Positions 18,060 through 26,207 of a stretch of 64,000 bases of DNA are shown here, one piece after another. A model generated the notes under the pieces. That model was given only the letters and a program-made list of their open reading frames with translations, did not search any database and was not told the DNA's origin. Each line of letters opens with the position of its first letter. Positions within the stretch are counted from its first letter, which is position 1. Source of the stretch: Flavisolibacter nicotianae (GTDB lineage Bacteria > Bacteroidota > Bacteroidia > Chitinophagales > Chitinophagaceae); NCBI RefSeq assembly GCF_003628535.1, contig NZ_RBCI01000010.1, positions 91,562 to 155,561 of the forward strand, in the 5' to 3' direction. The position numbers and the translations under genes are program-made.

Positions 18060-19766
18060 ATGAAAAATCGAATCATACTTGCTTTGTTTACGTCAGGACT
18101 GCTGTTCCTCAGCTCCTGCAAAAAAGCACTGGACTATACACCAACCGGTGTGTTGGCTTCGACGGATTTAACATCGCCAACCGCTGTTGAAGGCCTGGTA
18201 ACGGCGGCCTATGCGGCCATCGGCAACGGCGACATGATTGGACCCATTTACAGCAAATGGGCGTACGGAAGTGTGCGTTCGGACGACGCGTACAAAGGCG
18301 GTGGTGGCACCGGCGACGTGGGTGAAATCGACGCCATGGAACACTATAATCTGGTGACGCCGTCGATGGATGCCTTCGTGTCCCGCACCTGGAAGAATTT
18401 GTTCAAATCCATTTCAAGAGCCAATGTGGCCATGCGTGCCGTGAACGGAATTTCTGATGCGGCCTTTCCCAACAAGAAAAGCCGGTTGGCTGAACTGCAT
18501 TTTCTGCGGGCACACAGCTATTTTACCATGAAACTCCTGTACAAGAACATTCCCATCTTTGATGAGAATGCATCGGAAGCAGACATCCTGAAAACGTCGA
18601 ACACCCTGTCGAATGAGGAGGCATGGAACAAGATTGCAGCCGATTTCCAGTATGCCATTGACAACCTGCCCGAAAAACAAGCGGAACTCGGCCGGGCAAA
18701 CAAGCTGGCGGCACAGGCTTACCTGGCGAAGCTGCGACTCTACCAGGCTTACGAGCAGGATGCCAACCATCACGTAACAAACATCAACCGCACTCGCCTG
18801 CAGGAAGTGGTGAACCTGACACAAGCCGTGATTTCGTCCGGACGTTATTCGCTGAGCAAAGACATCGCCGATAACTTTTTGCCGGAAACGGAAAACGGAC
18901 CCGAGTCGGTCTTTGCCATCCAGTTTTCCATCAACGACGGAACCACCGCCGGCCGGTTGAACTTTGAAGACGGGTTGAACTATCCGCACGGTGCACCGCA
19001 GTACGGTTGCTGCGGTTTTCATGCCGCCAGCCAGAACCTGGTAAATGCACACACAACGGACGCCAACGGATTGCCCAATTTTGAAACCTTCAACAACAGC
19101 ATTGCCGACCTGAACACACAAACCGTTGACCCACGGTTGGATCACACGGTTGGTATCGACGGACATCCGTACAAATACGACAACACAAAGCCGTTCAGCA
19201 ATAGCTGGGTGCGGGATGCGGGTGTGTACGGAAATTTTCACACCATGCGCAACCAGCAACTGGCAACAAGCAGCTCGTATTTGAAGCTCGGGCCTTTCAT
19301 GGGTTCGGCAAAGAACTATGACATACTTCGCTACGATGATATTTTGCTGATGCAAGCCGAGGCGTATATCGAACTGGATCAACCAGAGAAGGCGCTGCCC
19401 CTGATCAATCAAATCAGAACAAGAGCTGCGGCGAGCACCGGCCGGTTGAAAAAAGCCGATGGAACATTCCCATCGAAATACAATATCAAGGAATATCCTG
19501 CCGCCGGATGGACAAAAGACTATGCCCGCAAAGCCTTGCAGTGGGAGAGAAGGCTGGAGTTTGCAACCGAAGGCGAACGCTTTTTTGACCTGGTGCGGTG
19601 GGGTATAGCAGAACAAGTATTGAATGCGTACATCGCCGTGGAAAAAGGGCGAAGAACGTTTTTGGCAACGGCAAAATTCACGGCAGGACGGGACGAGTAT
19701 CTGCCCATTCCACAGTCAGAAATTACATTCACCAAGGGGTTGTACAAACAAAATCCCGGTTATTAA
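18060..19766 (+). CDS. susD: SusD/RagB-type surface glycan-binding lipoprotein
   Basis: 568 aa from the ATG at 18060, which begins MKNRIILALFTSGLLFLSSC, a clean lipoprotein signal; an in-frame ATG at 18030 adds ten polar residues and is less likely. The helical TPR-like SusD fold is indicated by LRAHSYFTMKLLY, by DDILLMQAEAYIEL and by the C-terminal QWERRLEFATEGERFFDLVRW. It caps the SusC barrel on the cell surface and binds the incoming oligosaccharide. It starts 63 bases after susC and is followed by a strong hairpin. Confidence 0.95.
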   Translation: MKNRIILALFTSGLLFLSSCKKALDYTPTGVLASTDLTSPTAVEGLVTAAYAAIGNGDMIGPIYSKWAYGSVRSDDAYKGGGGTGDVGEIDAMEHYNLVTPSMDAFVSRTWKNLFKSISRANVAMRAVNGISDAAFPNKKSRLAELHFLRAHSYFTMKLLYKNIPIFDENASEADILKTSNTLSNEEAWNKIAADFQYAIDNLPEKQAELGRANKLAAQAYLAKLRLYQAYEQDANHHVTNINRTRLQEVVNLTQAVISSGRYSLSKDIADNFLPETENGPESVFAIQFSINDGTTAGRLNFEDGLNYPHGAPQYGCCGFHAASQNLVNAHTTDANGLPNFETFNNSIADLNTQTVDPRLDHTVGIDGHPYKYDNTKPFSNSWVRDAGVYGNFHTMRNQQLATSSSYLKLGPFMGSAKNYDILRYDDILLMQAEAYIELDQPEKALPLINQIRTRAAASTGRLKKADGTFPSKYNIKEYPAAGWTKDYARKALQWERRLEFATEGERFFDLVRWGIAEQVLNAYIAVEKGRRTFLATAKFTAGRDEYLPIPQSEITFTKGLYKQNPGY

Positions 19767-19780
19767 AACGAATGTATTTT

Positions 19781-19812
19781 TATAGAGCAGGCCTGTTGAT
19801 GCCTGCTCTATA
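19781..19812 (+). terminator. Strong hairpin after susD, possible attenuator
   Basis: TATAGAGCAGGC and GCCTGCTCTATA form a perfect 12-bp stem with an 8-base loop, 14 bases after the susD stop. Only a short T run follows (TTTCC), so it may be a partial terminator or an RNA-stabilising structure rather than a full stop. It would keep susC/susD transcript levels above those of the downstream genes. Confidence 0.6.
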
Positions 19813-19838
19813 TTTCCTGCTTTCAAAATTTTGTTTAC

Positions 19839-20330
19839 ATGAATCGATTGCTAAGCCGTTTTCTTGTAGTCATGTTCTTGCAGTTGTTTGCAGCTTCCGT
19901 GCTCCTTGCACAATCGGGTAAGGTGCCGCCGTTTCAGATGGTGCAGGCAAACGGTAAGATTTTCAGGGCGCAGGACCTGCCGGTCGGCAAGCCGATCCTG
20001 CTCGTTTATTTTTCACCCGAATGCGACCACTGCGAAAAAATGCTGAAGGCATTTTTTAGCCAGGCAAATCATTTTCAAAAAGCGTCTGTTGCCCTGATCA
20101 CGTATTTGCCGGTTGACAAGGTTTCGAAATTTACAAAGGACTATAACCTGGCTAAGCACGCAAACATGTACACCGGCACGGAAGGAAGCACCTTTTTTGT
20201 GCGGAATTATTACCGGATAAAAGAGCTGCCCTTTGTTGCCCTGTATACAAAGAATGGAGACTTAGTTACATCCTATGAAAAGGACGTTGACCTTGCATCG
20301 CTTGCAGAAAAGCTGAAACGGTTACAGTAA
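19839..20330 (+). CDS. Thioredoxin-like periplasmic protein
   Basis: 163 aa with a signal peptide (~1-25, ending near LLAQ). A thioredoxin/TlpA-like fold follows with the redox motif CDHC (YFSPECDHCEKM) and a later cis-Pro region (ELPFVALY). It probably reduces, oxidises or isomerises disulfides outside the cytoplasm. Its place inside a fructan operon, between susD and the sugar transporter, is unusual. It may serve an exported partner or reflect operon hitch-hiking. The GH32 protein, SusC and SusD have few cysteines, so no client is obvious. Confidence 0.8.
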   Translation: MNRLLSRFLVVMFLQLFAASVLLAQSGKVPPFQMVQANGKIFRAQDLPVGKPILLVYFSPECDHCEKMLKAFFSQANHFQKASVALITYLPVDKVSKFTKDYNLAKHANMYTGTEGSTFFVRNYYRIKELPFVALYTKNGDLVTSYEKDVDLASLAEKLKRLQ

Positions 20331-20403
20331 GAATTCGACTCATTTGCAAAAGGGATGCTGGCTTCGCGTCGGTAGTCGATCTTTCACTCATAAATTTAAA
20401 AAC

Positions 20404-21819
20404 ATGTTTATAGAAGCAAATAAAACCGGGACAACCGTTGTGCGGGGAAAAGCAGCAACGAGTGCTGCTGCCGGTTATGTATTGCGCATTTCCCTGACGG
20501 CTGCGCTGGCGGGTTTCATCTTTGGTTTTGATACGGTGGTGATTTCCGGCGCCAATCTTCCCATCAAGGAACTGTGGCACACTTCCCCCTGGTTTCATGG
20601 CTTTTTTATAATGTCCATGGCTTTATGGGGAACTGTGATCGGTGCCATGTTTGGCGGCATCCCAACGGAGAAATGGGGGCGAAGAAAGGTGCTGATCTGG
20701 ATCGGTATTTTGTTCTCGCTGTCGGCCATCGGAACCGCCTTCGCTCCGGAGCCGTACACTTTTTCTTTCTTCCGGTTTATTGGCGGCCTGGGCATCGGTG
20801 TGTCATCGGTGGCGGCGCCAACCTATATCTCCGAAATTTCAACACCAGCCAACAGGGGCAAACTCGTTGCCTTGTATCAATTCAATATTGTATTTGGAAT
20901 CCTGGTCGCTTTTCTCTCCAACTATTTTCTGAAAGGTGTGGGCGGCGCCAATGACTGGCGCTGGATGCTGGGCGCACTGGCGGTTCCTTCCATCATCTAT
21001 TCTGCCATGGTGGTTGGGGTACCCGAAAGCCCGAGGTGGCTGATCACCAAAAAGAACAACACGACGCTGGCCACGAGCATCCTGTCGAAGCTGGGTATTG
21101 TTGATGTCGAAGATGAAGTGGCGACGATCGTCAAAAGCTACCAGCACGAAACCTCTTCGGGTCACCGCAGTCCCAATCTCCTCGATAGGAAATACCGCAT
21201 GATCATGTGGCTGGCATTCCTGGTGGCTTTCTTCAACCAATGGTCGGGAATTAACTTCCTGCTTTACTATGCACCTGAAATTTTAGAAAGGGCCGGGCTG
21301 GCAGCAAAAGAAAGTTTGTTCAACTCCATCGCCATCGGCGGAACCAATCTCGTGTTCACGTTTGTAGGCCTGCGGCTGATTGATAAACTAGGCAGAAAGA
21401 CCTTGCTCACGATCGGTTCGTTGGGTTACATCATCAGTCTTTCCGCTGTTGCCTGGTGTTTTTCTGCGCATGCCAATGCAGGCGTGCTGATGGCGTTTCT
21501 CTTGCTGTTTATTGCTTCGCACGCCATCGGGCAGGGTGCTGTCATCTGGGTATTTATCTCCGAAATTTTTCCGAATAATGTTAGGGCCCTCGGGCAATCA
21601 TTTGGCGCCTCCGTGCATTGGGTTTTTGCAGCGCTGATCACCCTGATCATCCCTGTTTTTTTAGATGCGCAAAACGGCATTTTCAAAGACAATCCCTGGC
21701 CCATTTTTGCCTTCTTTGCTTTTATGATGGCCCTGCAACTGGTGTGGGTGCTCACGAAAGTGCCCGAAACAAAAGGCGTATCGCTGGAAGAGTTGGAGAA
21801 ACAGTTAGTAAAACCCTGA
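20404..21819 (+). CDS. MFS sugar porter, probable fructose or sucrose importer
   Basis: 471 aa from the ATG at 20404, with about 12 membrane helices. Sugar-porter signatures are present: GFIFGFDTVVISGA in helix 1, EKWGRRKVL after helix 2, RFIGGLGIGVSS, PESPRWL after helix 6, DKLGRKTLL between helices 8 and 9, and PETKGVSLEELE at the C-terminus. It lies in the inner membrane and imports a monosaccharide, probably with protons. Between the GH32 gene and a PfkB kinase, fructose is the best guess, matching the inner-membrane importer of Bacteroides levan loci. Confidence 0.9.
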   Translation: MFIEANKTGTTVVRGKAATSAAAGYVLRISLTAALAGFIFGFDTVVISGANLPIKELWHTSPWFHGFFIMSMALWGTVIGAMFGGIPTEKWGRRKVLIWIGILFSLSAIGTAFAPEPYTFSFFRFIGGLGIGVSSVAAPTYISEISTPANRGKLVALYQFNIVFGILVAFLSNYFLKGVGGANDWRWMLGALAVPSIIYSAMVVGVPESPRWLITKKNNTTLATSILSKLGIVDVEDEVATIVKSYQHETSSGHRSPNLLDRKYRMIMWLAFLVAFFNQWSGINFLLYYAPEILERAGLAAKESLFNSIAIGGTNLVFTFVGLRLIDKLGRKTLLTIGSLGYIISLSAVAWCFSAHANAGVLMAFLLLFIASHAIGQGAVIWVFISEIFPNNVRALGQSFGASVHWVFAALITLIIPVFLDAQNGIFKDNPWPIFAFFAFMMALQLVWVLTKVPETKGVSLEELEKQLVKP

Positions 21820-21869
21820 ACTGGAAACGGCCGTTCAATTCGTTTTCGGTAAAGATGAATTTTGTAACA

Positions 21870-23411
21870 ATGCTTAATCAAAAAACCATGTTCGTTTACC
21901 TGAAATACATTCCTGTCATCGCACTTCTTGCTTCTTGCACAGCCACAAAAAAAATGGCATCGCAGGACAGTTCGTTCGCTACCGAACAACATCGCCCCCA
22001 AATCCATTTTTCGCCAAAAACCGGTTGGATGAATGATCCCAACGGAATGGTGTATTACAACGGTACATACCATTTGTTTTACCAGTACTACCCTGACAGC
22101 ACCGTGTGGGGACCCATGCACTGGGGACATGCGACCAGTAAAGACATGATGCACTGGCAGCACCAGCCCATTGCGCTGTATCCGGACAGCCTTGGTTATA
22201 TTTTTTCCGGCAGTGCCGTAGCGGACGTGAACAATACCTCGGGCTTTGGTAAAAGCGGGCACGTGCCGCTGGTGGCCATCTTTACCAGCCATGATCCCAA
22301 GCGGGAAAAAGAACACCGAAACGATGTGGAAAATCAAAGCATCGCTTATAGCCTGGATGAAGGAAAAACCTGGACGAAATACAGCGGCAACCCCGTGCTG
22401 AAAAACCCGGGCATCCGGGATTTTCGTGACCCGAAAGTTTCCTGGTTTGAAGAAGGTAAAAAATGGATCATGACGCTGGCGACACAGGACCGCATCACGT
22501 TTTTTTCATCGCCCAACCTGAAAGACTGGACAAAGGAAAGTGAGTTCGGTAAAGATCTCGGTGCGCATGGCGGCGTGTGGGAATGCCCGGATTTGTTCCC
22601 GTTGAATTACGAAGGAAAAAAGCAGTGGGTGCTGGTGGTAAACCTCAATCCCGGCGGGCCAAACGGCGGTTCCGCAACACAGTATTTTGTTGGAAATTTC
22701 GATGGACACCAGTTCACCCCTTACCAGACGGAAACGAAATGGATCGACTACGGACCGGATGAATATGCAGGAATAACCTGGTCGAACACGGGGGATCGCA
22801 AGATCTTTTTGGGCTGGATGAGCAACTGGCAATATGCAAACCTTGTCCCGACAAAAAAATGGCGCAGTGCCATGACTGTGCCAAGAGAGCTCCGGTTGGA
22901 GAAGGTGGGAGAGAATTTCCTTGTTGCATCAAAGCCGGCAGAAGAAGTGACCCGACTTGCTGCGCAAACAATGAATTTGGAAAGCGGGACAACGGGCAAA
23001 CTGAATGGTCCCGCGACAGTGCATATAGCCACCAGCAAGGCCGCAGACTTTGCCATTACACTTTCGAACGACAAAGGGCAGAAAGTTGTGCTTGGCTACG
23101 ACAAAGCGTCCAACAGTTATTTTATCGACCGTACGCAGTCCGGCAAAGTGTCTTTTGAAAAGGGCTTTGCAGCGAGGCATACAGCACCGCGTTTTTCAAC
23201 CAGTGAAAGCATTGATCTTACGTTAATCATTGACAATGCATCGGCAGAGCTCTTTGCAGACAATGGCTTAACCGTGATGACGGAAATCTTTTTTCCCGAC
23301 AGTGATTATTCGGATTTTACCGTTCAGGCACCCGATCGCTCAACCATCCGTTCGGTTCAGATGAGCCGCCTTAAATCCATTTACGAAGGCAATTCGCTTG
23401 CACAGCAGTAG
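21870..23411 (+). CDS. GH32 fructan hydrolase (levanase/invertase-like) lipoprotein
   Basis: 513 aa from the ATG at 21870; ATGs at 21855 and 21888 are also possible, and all keep the lipobox LLASC. The five-bladed GH32 propeller shows WMNDPNG with nucleophile Asp56, FRDPKV (transition-state Asp) and WECPDLF (acid/base Glu). A C-terminal beta-sandwich (~360-513) ends the protein. It cleaves beta-fructosyl bonds in levan, inulin or sucrose, releasing fructose, and is lipid-anchored in the outer membrane or periplasm. It is the only GH32 in this locus, and endo or exo action cannot be told here. Confidence 0.93.
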   Translation: MLNQKTMFVYLKYIPVIALLASCTATKKMASQDSSFATEQHRPQIHFSPKTGWMNDPNGMVYYNGTYHLFYQYYPDSTVWGPMHWGHATSKDMMHWQHQPIALYPDSLGYIFSGSAVADVNNTSGFGKSGHVPLVAIFTSHDPKREKEHRNDVENQSIAYSLDEGKTWTKYSGNPVLKNPGIRDFRDPKVSWFEEGKKWIMTLATQDRITFFSSPNLKDWTKESEFGKDLGAHGGVWECPDLFPLNYEGKKQWVLVVNLNPGGPNGGSATQYFVGNFDGHQFTPYQTETKWIDYGPDEYAGITWSNTGDRKIFLGWMSNWQYANLVPTKKWRSAMTVPRELRLEKVGENFLVASKPAEEVTRLAAQTMNLESGTTGKLNGPATVHIATSKAADFAITLSNDKGQKVVLGYDKASNSYFIDRTQSGKVSFEKGFAARHTAPRFSTSESIDLTLIIDNASAELFADNGLTVMTEIFFPDSDYSDFTVQAPDRSTIRSVQMSRLKSIYEGNSLAQQ

Positions 23412-23454
23412 CGCCATCGCTTTCAGTTTTTCTCATGTTAGCTAATCAATCGAC

Positions 23455-23485
23455 AGCCTGTTGTTTCTACAACAGGCTTTTTTTT
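23455..23485 (+). terminator. Rho-independent terminator of the fructan operon
   Basis: AGCCTGTTGT and ACAACAGGCT form a perfect 10-bp stem with a TTCT loop, followed by eight T residues, 43 bases after the GH32 stop. It closes the operon that begins at 13911. Confidence 0.9.
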
Positions 23486-23673
23486 GGAATGGGTTGGGTT
23501 ACGGTAACCGTCTTGCAGCATGTTCTGCAAGGCGGTGCGAAGTCGCCAGTTCCTGGTGGAACCGGTAGAAATTGTTTTGTGAAAAAGCAGGGCACGTTTA
23601 ACTTCTCCGTATTTTCAAAATTCAAATCAATCGTCCCTGCGGATGATCTGCAGGAAAATCAGTTTGCCTGTAC

Positions 23674-25977
23674 ATGAAAAGAAAAACATTCTGGGTCCTA
23701 CTGCCCATTTTTGCCCTTGGTATTTTCTGGATGCGAATCACCCGGCTTCCACAGCCCGATCCTGCAAAAGGAGAGTGGACAACCTACGCCGGTTCAAAAG
23801 AAGGCATCCGCTATTCCGTTGCCGACCAGGTAACAACCGAAAACGTGGCGGGTCTTCAGGCTGCCTGGACCTACAGCACGCACGACCGCGACAGTGCCGG
23901 CAACCGTTCGCAAAACCAGTGCACACCGCTGATGATTGACGGCATTTTGTACGGCACCTCACCGCAGCTAAAACTATTTGCACTTAACGCGGCCAGCGGT
24001 GAACAGAAATGGCTTTTCGATCCGGCCTCGCTGGATACGGCCAGCAAGAAGGATCCCTTTGCTTTTTTTAAGGTGAACCGGGGAATTGCCTACTGGCAAA
24101 ATGAAGAGGGAACTGAACGCCGACTTTTTTACAGCGTGGGACAAAAAACCTATTGCATCAATGCCGCGGATGGAAAGCTGATCGAAGGCTTTGGCAAAGG
24201 CGGCTTTATTGACCTTACTGAAAATCTCGATCGCGACCCTTCGACCTTCAATCCTTTTGTAGCCGGCACCACGCCGGGCATCATTTATAAAGACCTGCTC
24301 ATCGTTGGTATGCGGGTGGCCGAATCGGCAGACGCGGCGCCGGGGCACATCCGGGCTTACGATGTCCGCACCGGGGAACGCAAATGGATCTTTCATACCA
24401 TTCCGCATCCCGGCGAACTGAATTACAACACCTGGCCGGATAAGGAAGCCTATAAAAAGATCGGCGGCGCCAATAACTGGGCGGGTCTTTCGCTCGACGA
24501 AAAACGGGGCTTGCTCTATGTACCTACCGGAAGTATCGGAGGCGATTTTTACGGAGGCGTACGAAAGGGCCAGAACCTTTACAGCAATTCGCTGCTTGTA
24601 CTGGATGCCGCTACCGGCCAGTATCGCTGGCATTTTCAAACGGTGCACCACGACCTGTGGGATCGCGATCTCCCGGCCAATCCCAACCTGGTAACACTGA
24701 CCAGGGACGGGAAGACGGTGGATGCCGTGGCGCAGATCACCAAGCATGGTTATGTCTTCCTGTTCGACCGGGTCAGCGGCAAGCCGCTTTTCCCGGTTCG
24801 CGAGGTACCCGTTCCGCAAAAAGCCCTGCCCGGCGAATCGGTCTGGCCCACTCAACCCATTCCTTCTCTCCCCGAGCCATTTGCCCGCCAGCAGTTTGGT
24901 GCAAAAGACGTGTGGGGCATTGATGCCGCAGCAAAAAAAGAACTGCAGGAGAAGTTTCGCAAGGTCAGGTTTGCCACACCGTTCACGCCACCTTCGAAAG
25001 AGGGCTCCTGGATTTTTCCCGGGTACGACGGTGGTGGCGAATGGGGGGGTGCGGCCGTTGACCCGGAGAGTGGAATCCTGTATGTCAACAGCAGCGAAGT
25101 GCCCTGGTCGCTCACCATGATCGATGTGCCGGGTGCCGGAGCAAACGACCGTTCTCCCGGCGCAGCCGGAAAACGGGTGTACAACAAATATTGTCTATCC
25201 TGCCACGGTCCGCAATTAAAGGGCAATGGCACCAACTTTCCTTCGCTGGTCAACATTGGCCGCAAGTACAACGAAAGCCGTATCCGCCAGTTGCTGGATA
25301 ATGGCCGCAACATGATGCCTTCTTTCCGCCAGATTTCTGCCGGCGACAAAGATGCGCTGATCGCATTTTTGCTTCACAAAGCCGTTGCCAGAACCGCCCC
25401 TGTTTCCGCCAGGAGTGCAGCCGTGCAAAAAGAACCGGCAACTGCACAGGGAAGAGCGAACCTTCCGAAAGAACCCACCGGTACCAAGACAGCGAAAAAA
25501 AGCATTCTCGACCAGGTGCCGTATATCATGACAGGCTACAACAAATTCGTGGACAAGAACGGTTATCCCGGCATTACCCCGCCCTGGGGTACGCTCAATG
25601 CCGTTGACCTGAACAGCGGCAAACTGCTCTGGAAGGTGACCCTTGGCGAGTTTGACGAGCTGACCCGGAAAGGAATTCCACCGACCGGAACGCAGGTTTA
25701 CGGCGGCCCGGTGGTGACGAAAGGCGGGTTGATCTTCGTGGCCTCGACGCAGGATGAAAAGATCAGGGCATTCGACAAAAAAAGCGGCAAGGTGTTGTGG
25801 GAAGCCAAACTGCCGGCTGCCGGCTATGCTACACCGGCAGTTTATCTGGCCGGCGGCAAAGAGTTCCTGGTGATCGCCTGTGGTGGGGGGAAACTGGGCA
25901 GCCGGTCGGGCGATCAGTACGTTGCCTTTTCCCTGCCGGGAGGCGCAACGACCCAAACGCCGCCGTCGAACCGATAG
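23674..25977 (+). CDS. PQQ-dependent dehydrogenase with inserted cytochrome c domain
   Basis: 767 aa. The N-terminal hydrophobic stretch (~4-22) is a signal anchor. An eight-bladed quinoprotein propeller runs from ~35 to the end, with tryptophan-docking repeats such as AASGEQKWLFD, GYDGGGEWGGAAVDPESG and DKKSGKVLWEAKL. Between propeller blades, residues ~490-565 form a mono-heme cytochrome c with CLSCH at 507-511 and a Met-rich NMMPSF as probable axial ligand. It likely oxidises a sugar or alcohol in the periplasm and passes electrons through its own heme. The substrate is unknown. It follows the terminator of the fructan operon and stands alone. Confidence 0.85.
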   Translation: MKRKTFWVLLPIFALGIFWMRITRLPQPDPAKGEWTTYAGSKEGIRYSVADQVTTENVAGLQAAWTYSTHDRDSAGNRSQNQCTPLMIDGILYGTSPQLKLFALNAASGEQKWLFDPASLDTASKKDPFAFFKVNRGIAYWQNEEGTERRLFYSVGQKTYCINAADGKLIEGFGKGGFIDLTENLDRDPSTFNPFVAGTTPGIIYKDLLIVGMRVAESADAAPGHIRAYDVRTGERKWIFHTIPHPGELNYNTWPDKEAYKKIGGANNWAGLSLDEKRGLLYVPTGSIGGDFYGGVRKGQNLYSNSLLVLDAATGQYRWHFQTVHHDLWDRDLPANPNLVTLTRDGKTVDAVAQITKHGYVFLFDRVSGKPLFPVREVPVPQKALPGESVWPTQPIPSLPEPFARQQFGAKDVWGIDAAAKKELQEKFRKVRFATPFTPPSKEGSWIFPGYDGGGEWGGAAVDPESGILYVNSSEVPWSLTMIDVPGAGANDRSPGAAGKRVYNKYCLSCHGPQLKGNGTNFPSLVNIGRKYNESRIRQLLDNGRNMMPSFRQISAGDKDALIAFLLHKAVARTAPVSARSAAVQKEPATAQGRANLPKEPTGTKTAKKSILDQVPYIMTGYNKFVDKNGYPGITPPWGTLNAVDLNSGKLLWKVTLGEFDELTRKGIPPTGTQVYGGPVVTKGGLIFVASTQDEKIRAFDKKSGKVLWEAKLPAAGYATPAVYLAGGKEFLVIACGGGKLGSRSGDQYVAFSLPGGATTQTPPSNR

Positions 25978-26161
25978 AGATAGCAGGAAAAAATACGCAC
26001 ACAATCCTGTAAGCTAAAAAGCAGCATCGTTACGCCTCTCTTGCCGGGCTTTTTAAAAACGTTTAAGCCTATTCGATGCCCGTACCGAGTGGCCTTTTGT
26101 AAACCGGGTCAAACCCAATAGGAAGTTATAAACACCTCTGCCGCCATCCGCGGTTAGCGCT

Positions 26162-26169
26162 TACATTTG
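26162..26169 (+). promoter_or_regulatory. Candidate -7 promoter box
   Basis: TACATTTG matches the Bacteroidota consensus TAnnTTTG exactly and ends 38 bases before the helicase ATG. No TTTG-type -33 box is found at the right distance, so the call rests on one element. Confidence 0.4.
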
Positions 26170-26207
26170 CTGCCCTTTCAGAAAAATTTGCGTTTCGCAA
26201 CTATCCT

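Noticed and set aside
18414..19616. 400-codon minus-strand frame opposite susD
   Set aside because: It is an antisense frame of a strongly supported susD gene with no protein-family signal.
21618..21869. In-frame N-terminal extension of the GH32 gene into the transporter gene
   Set aside because: It would overlap the MFS gene by 202 bases and bury the lipoprotein signal that starts at 21855-21888.
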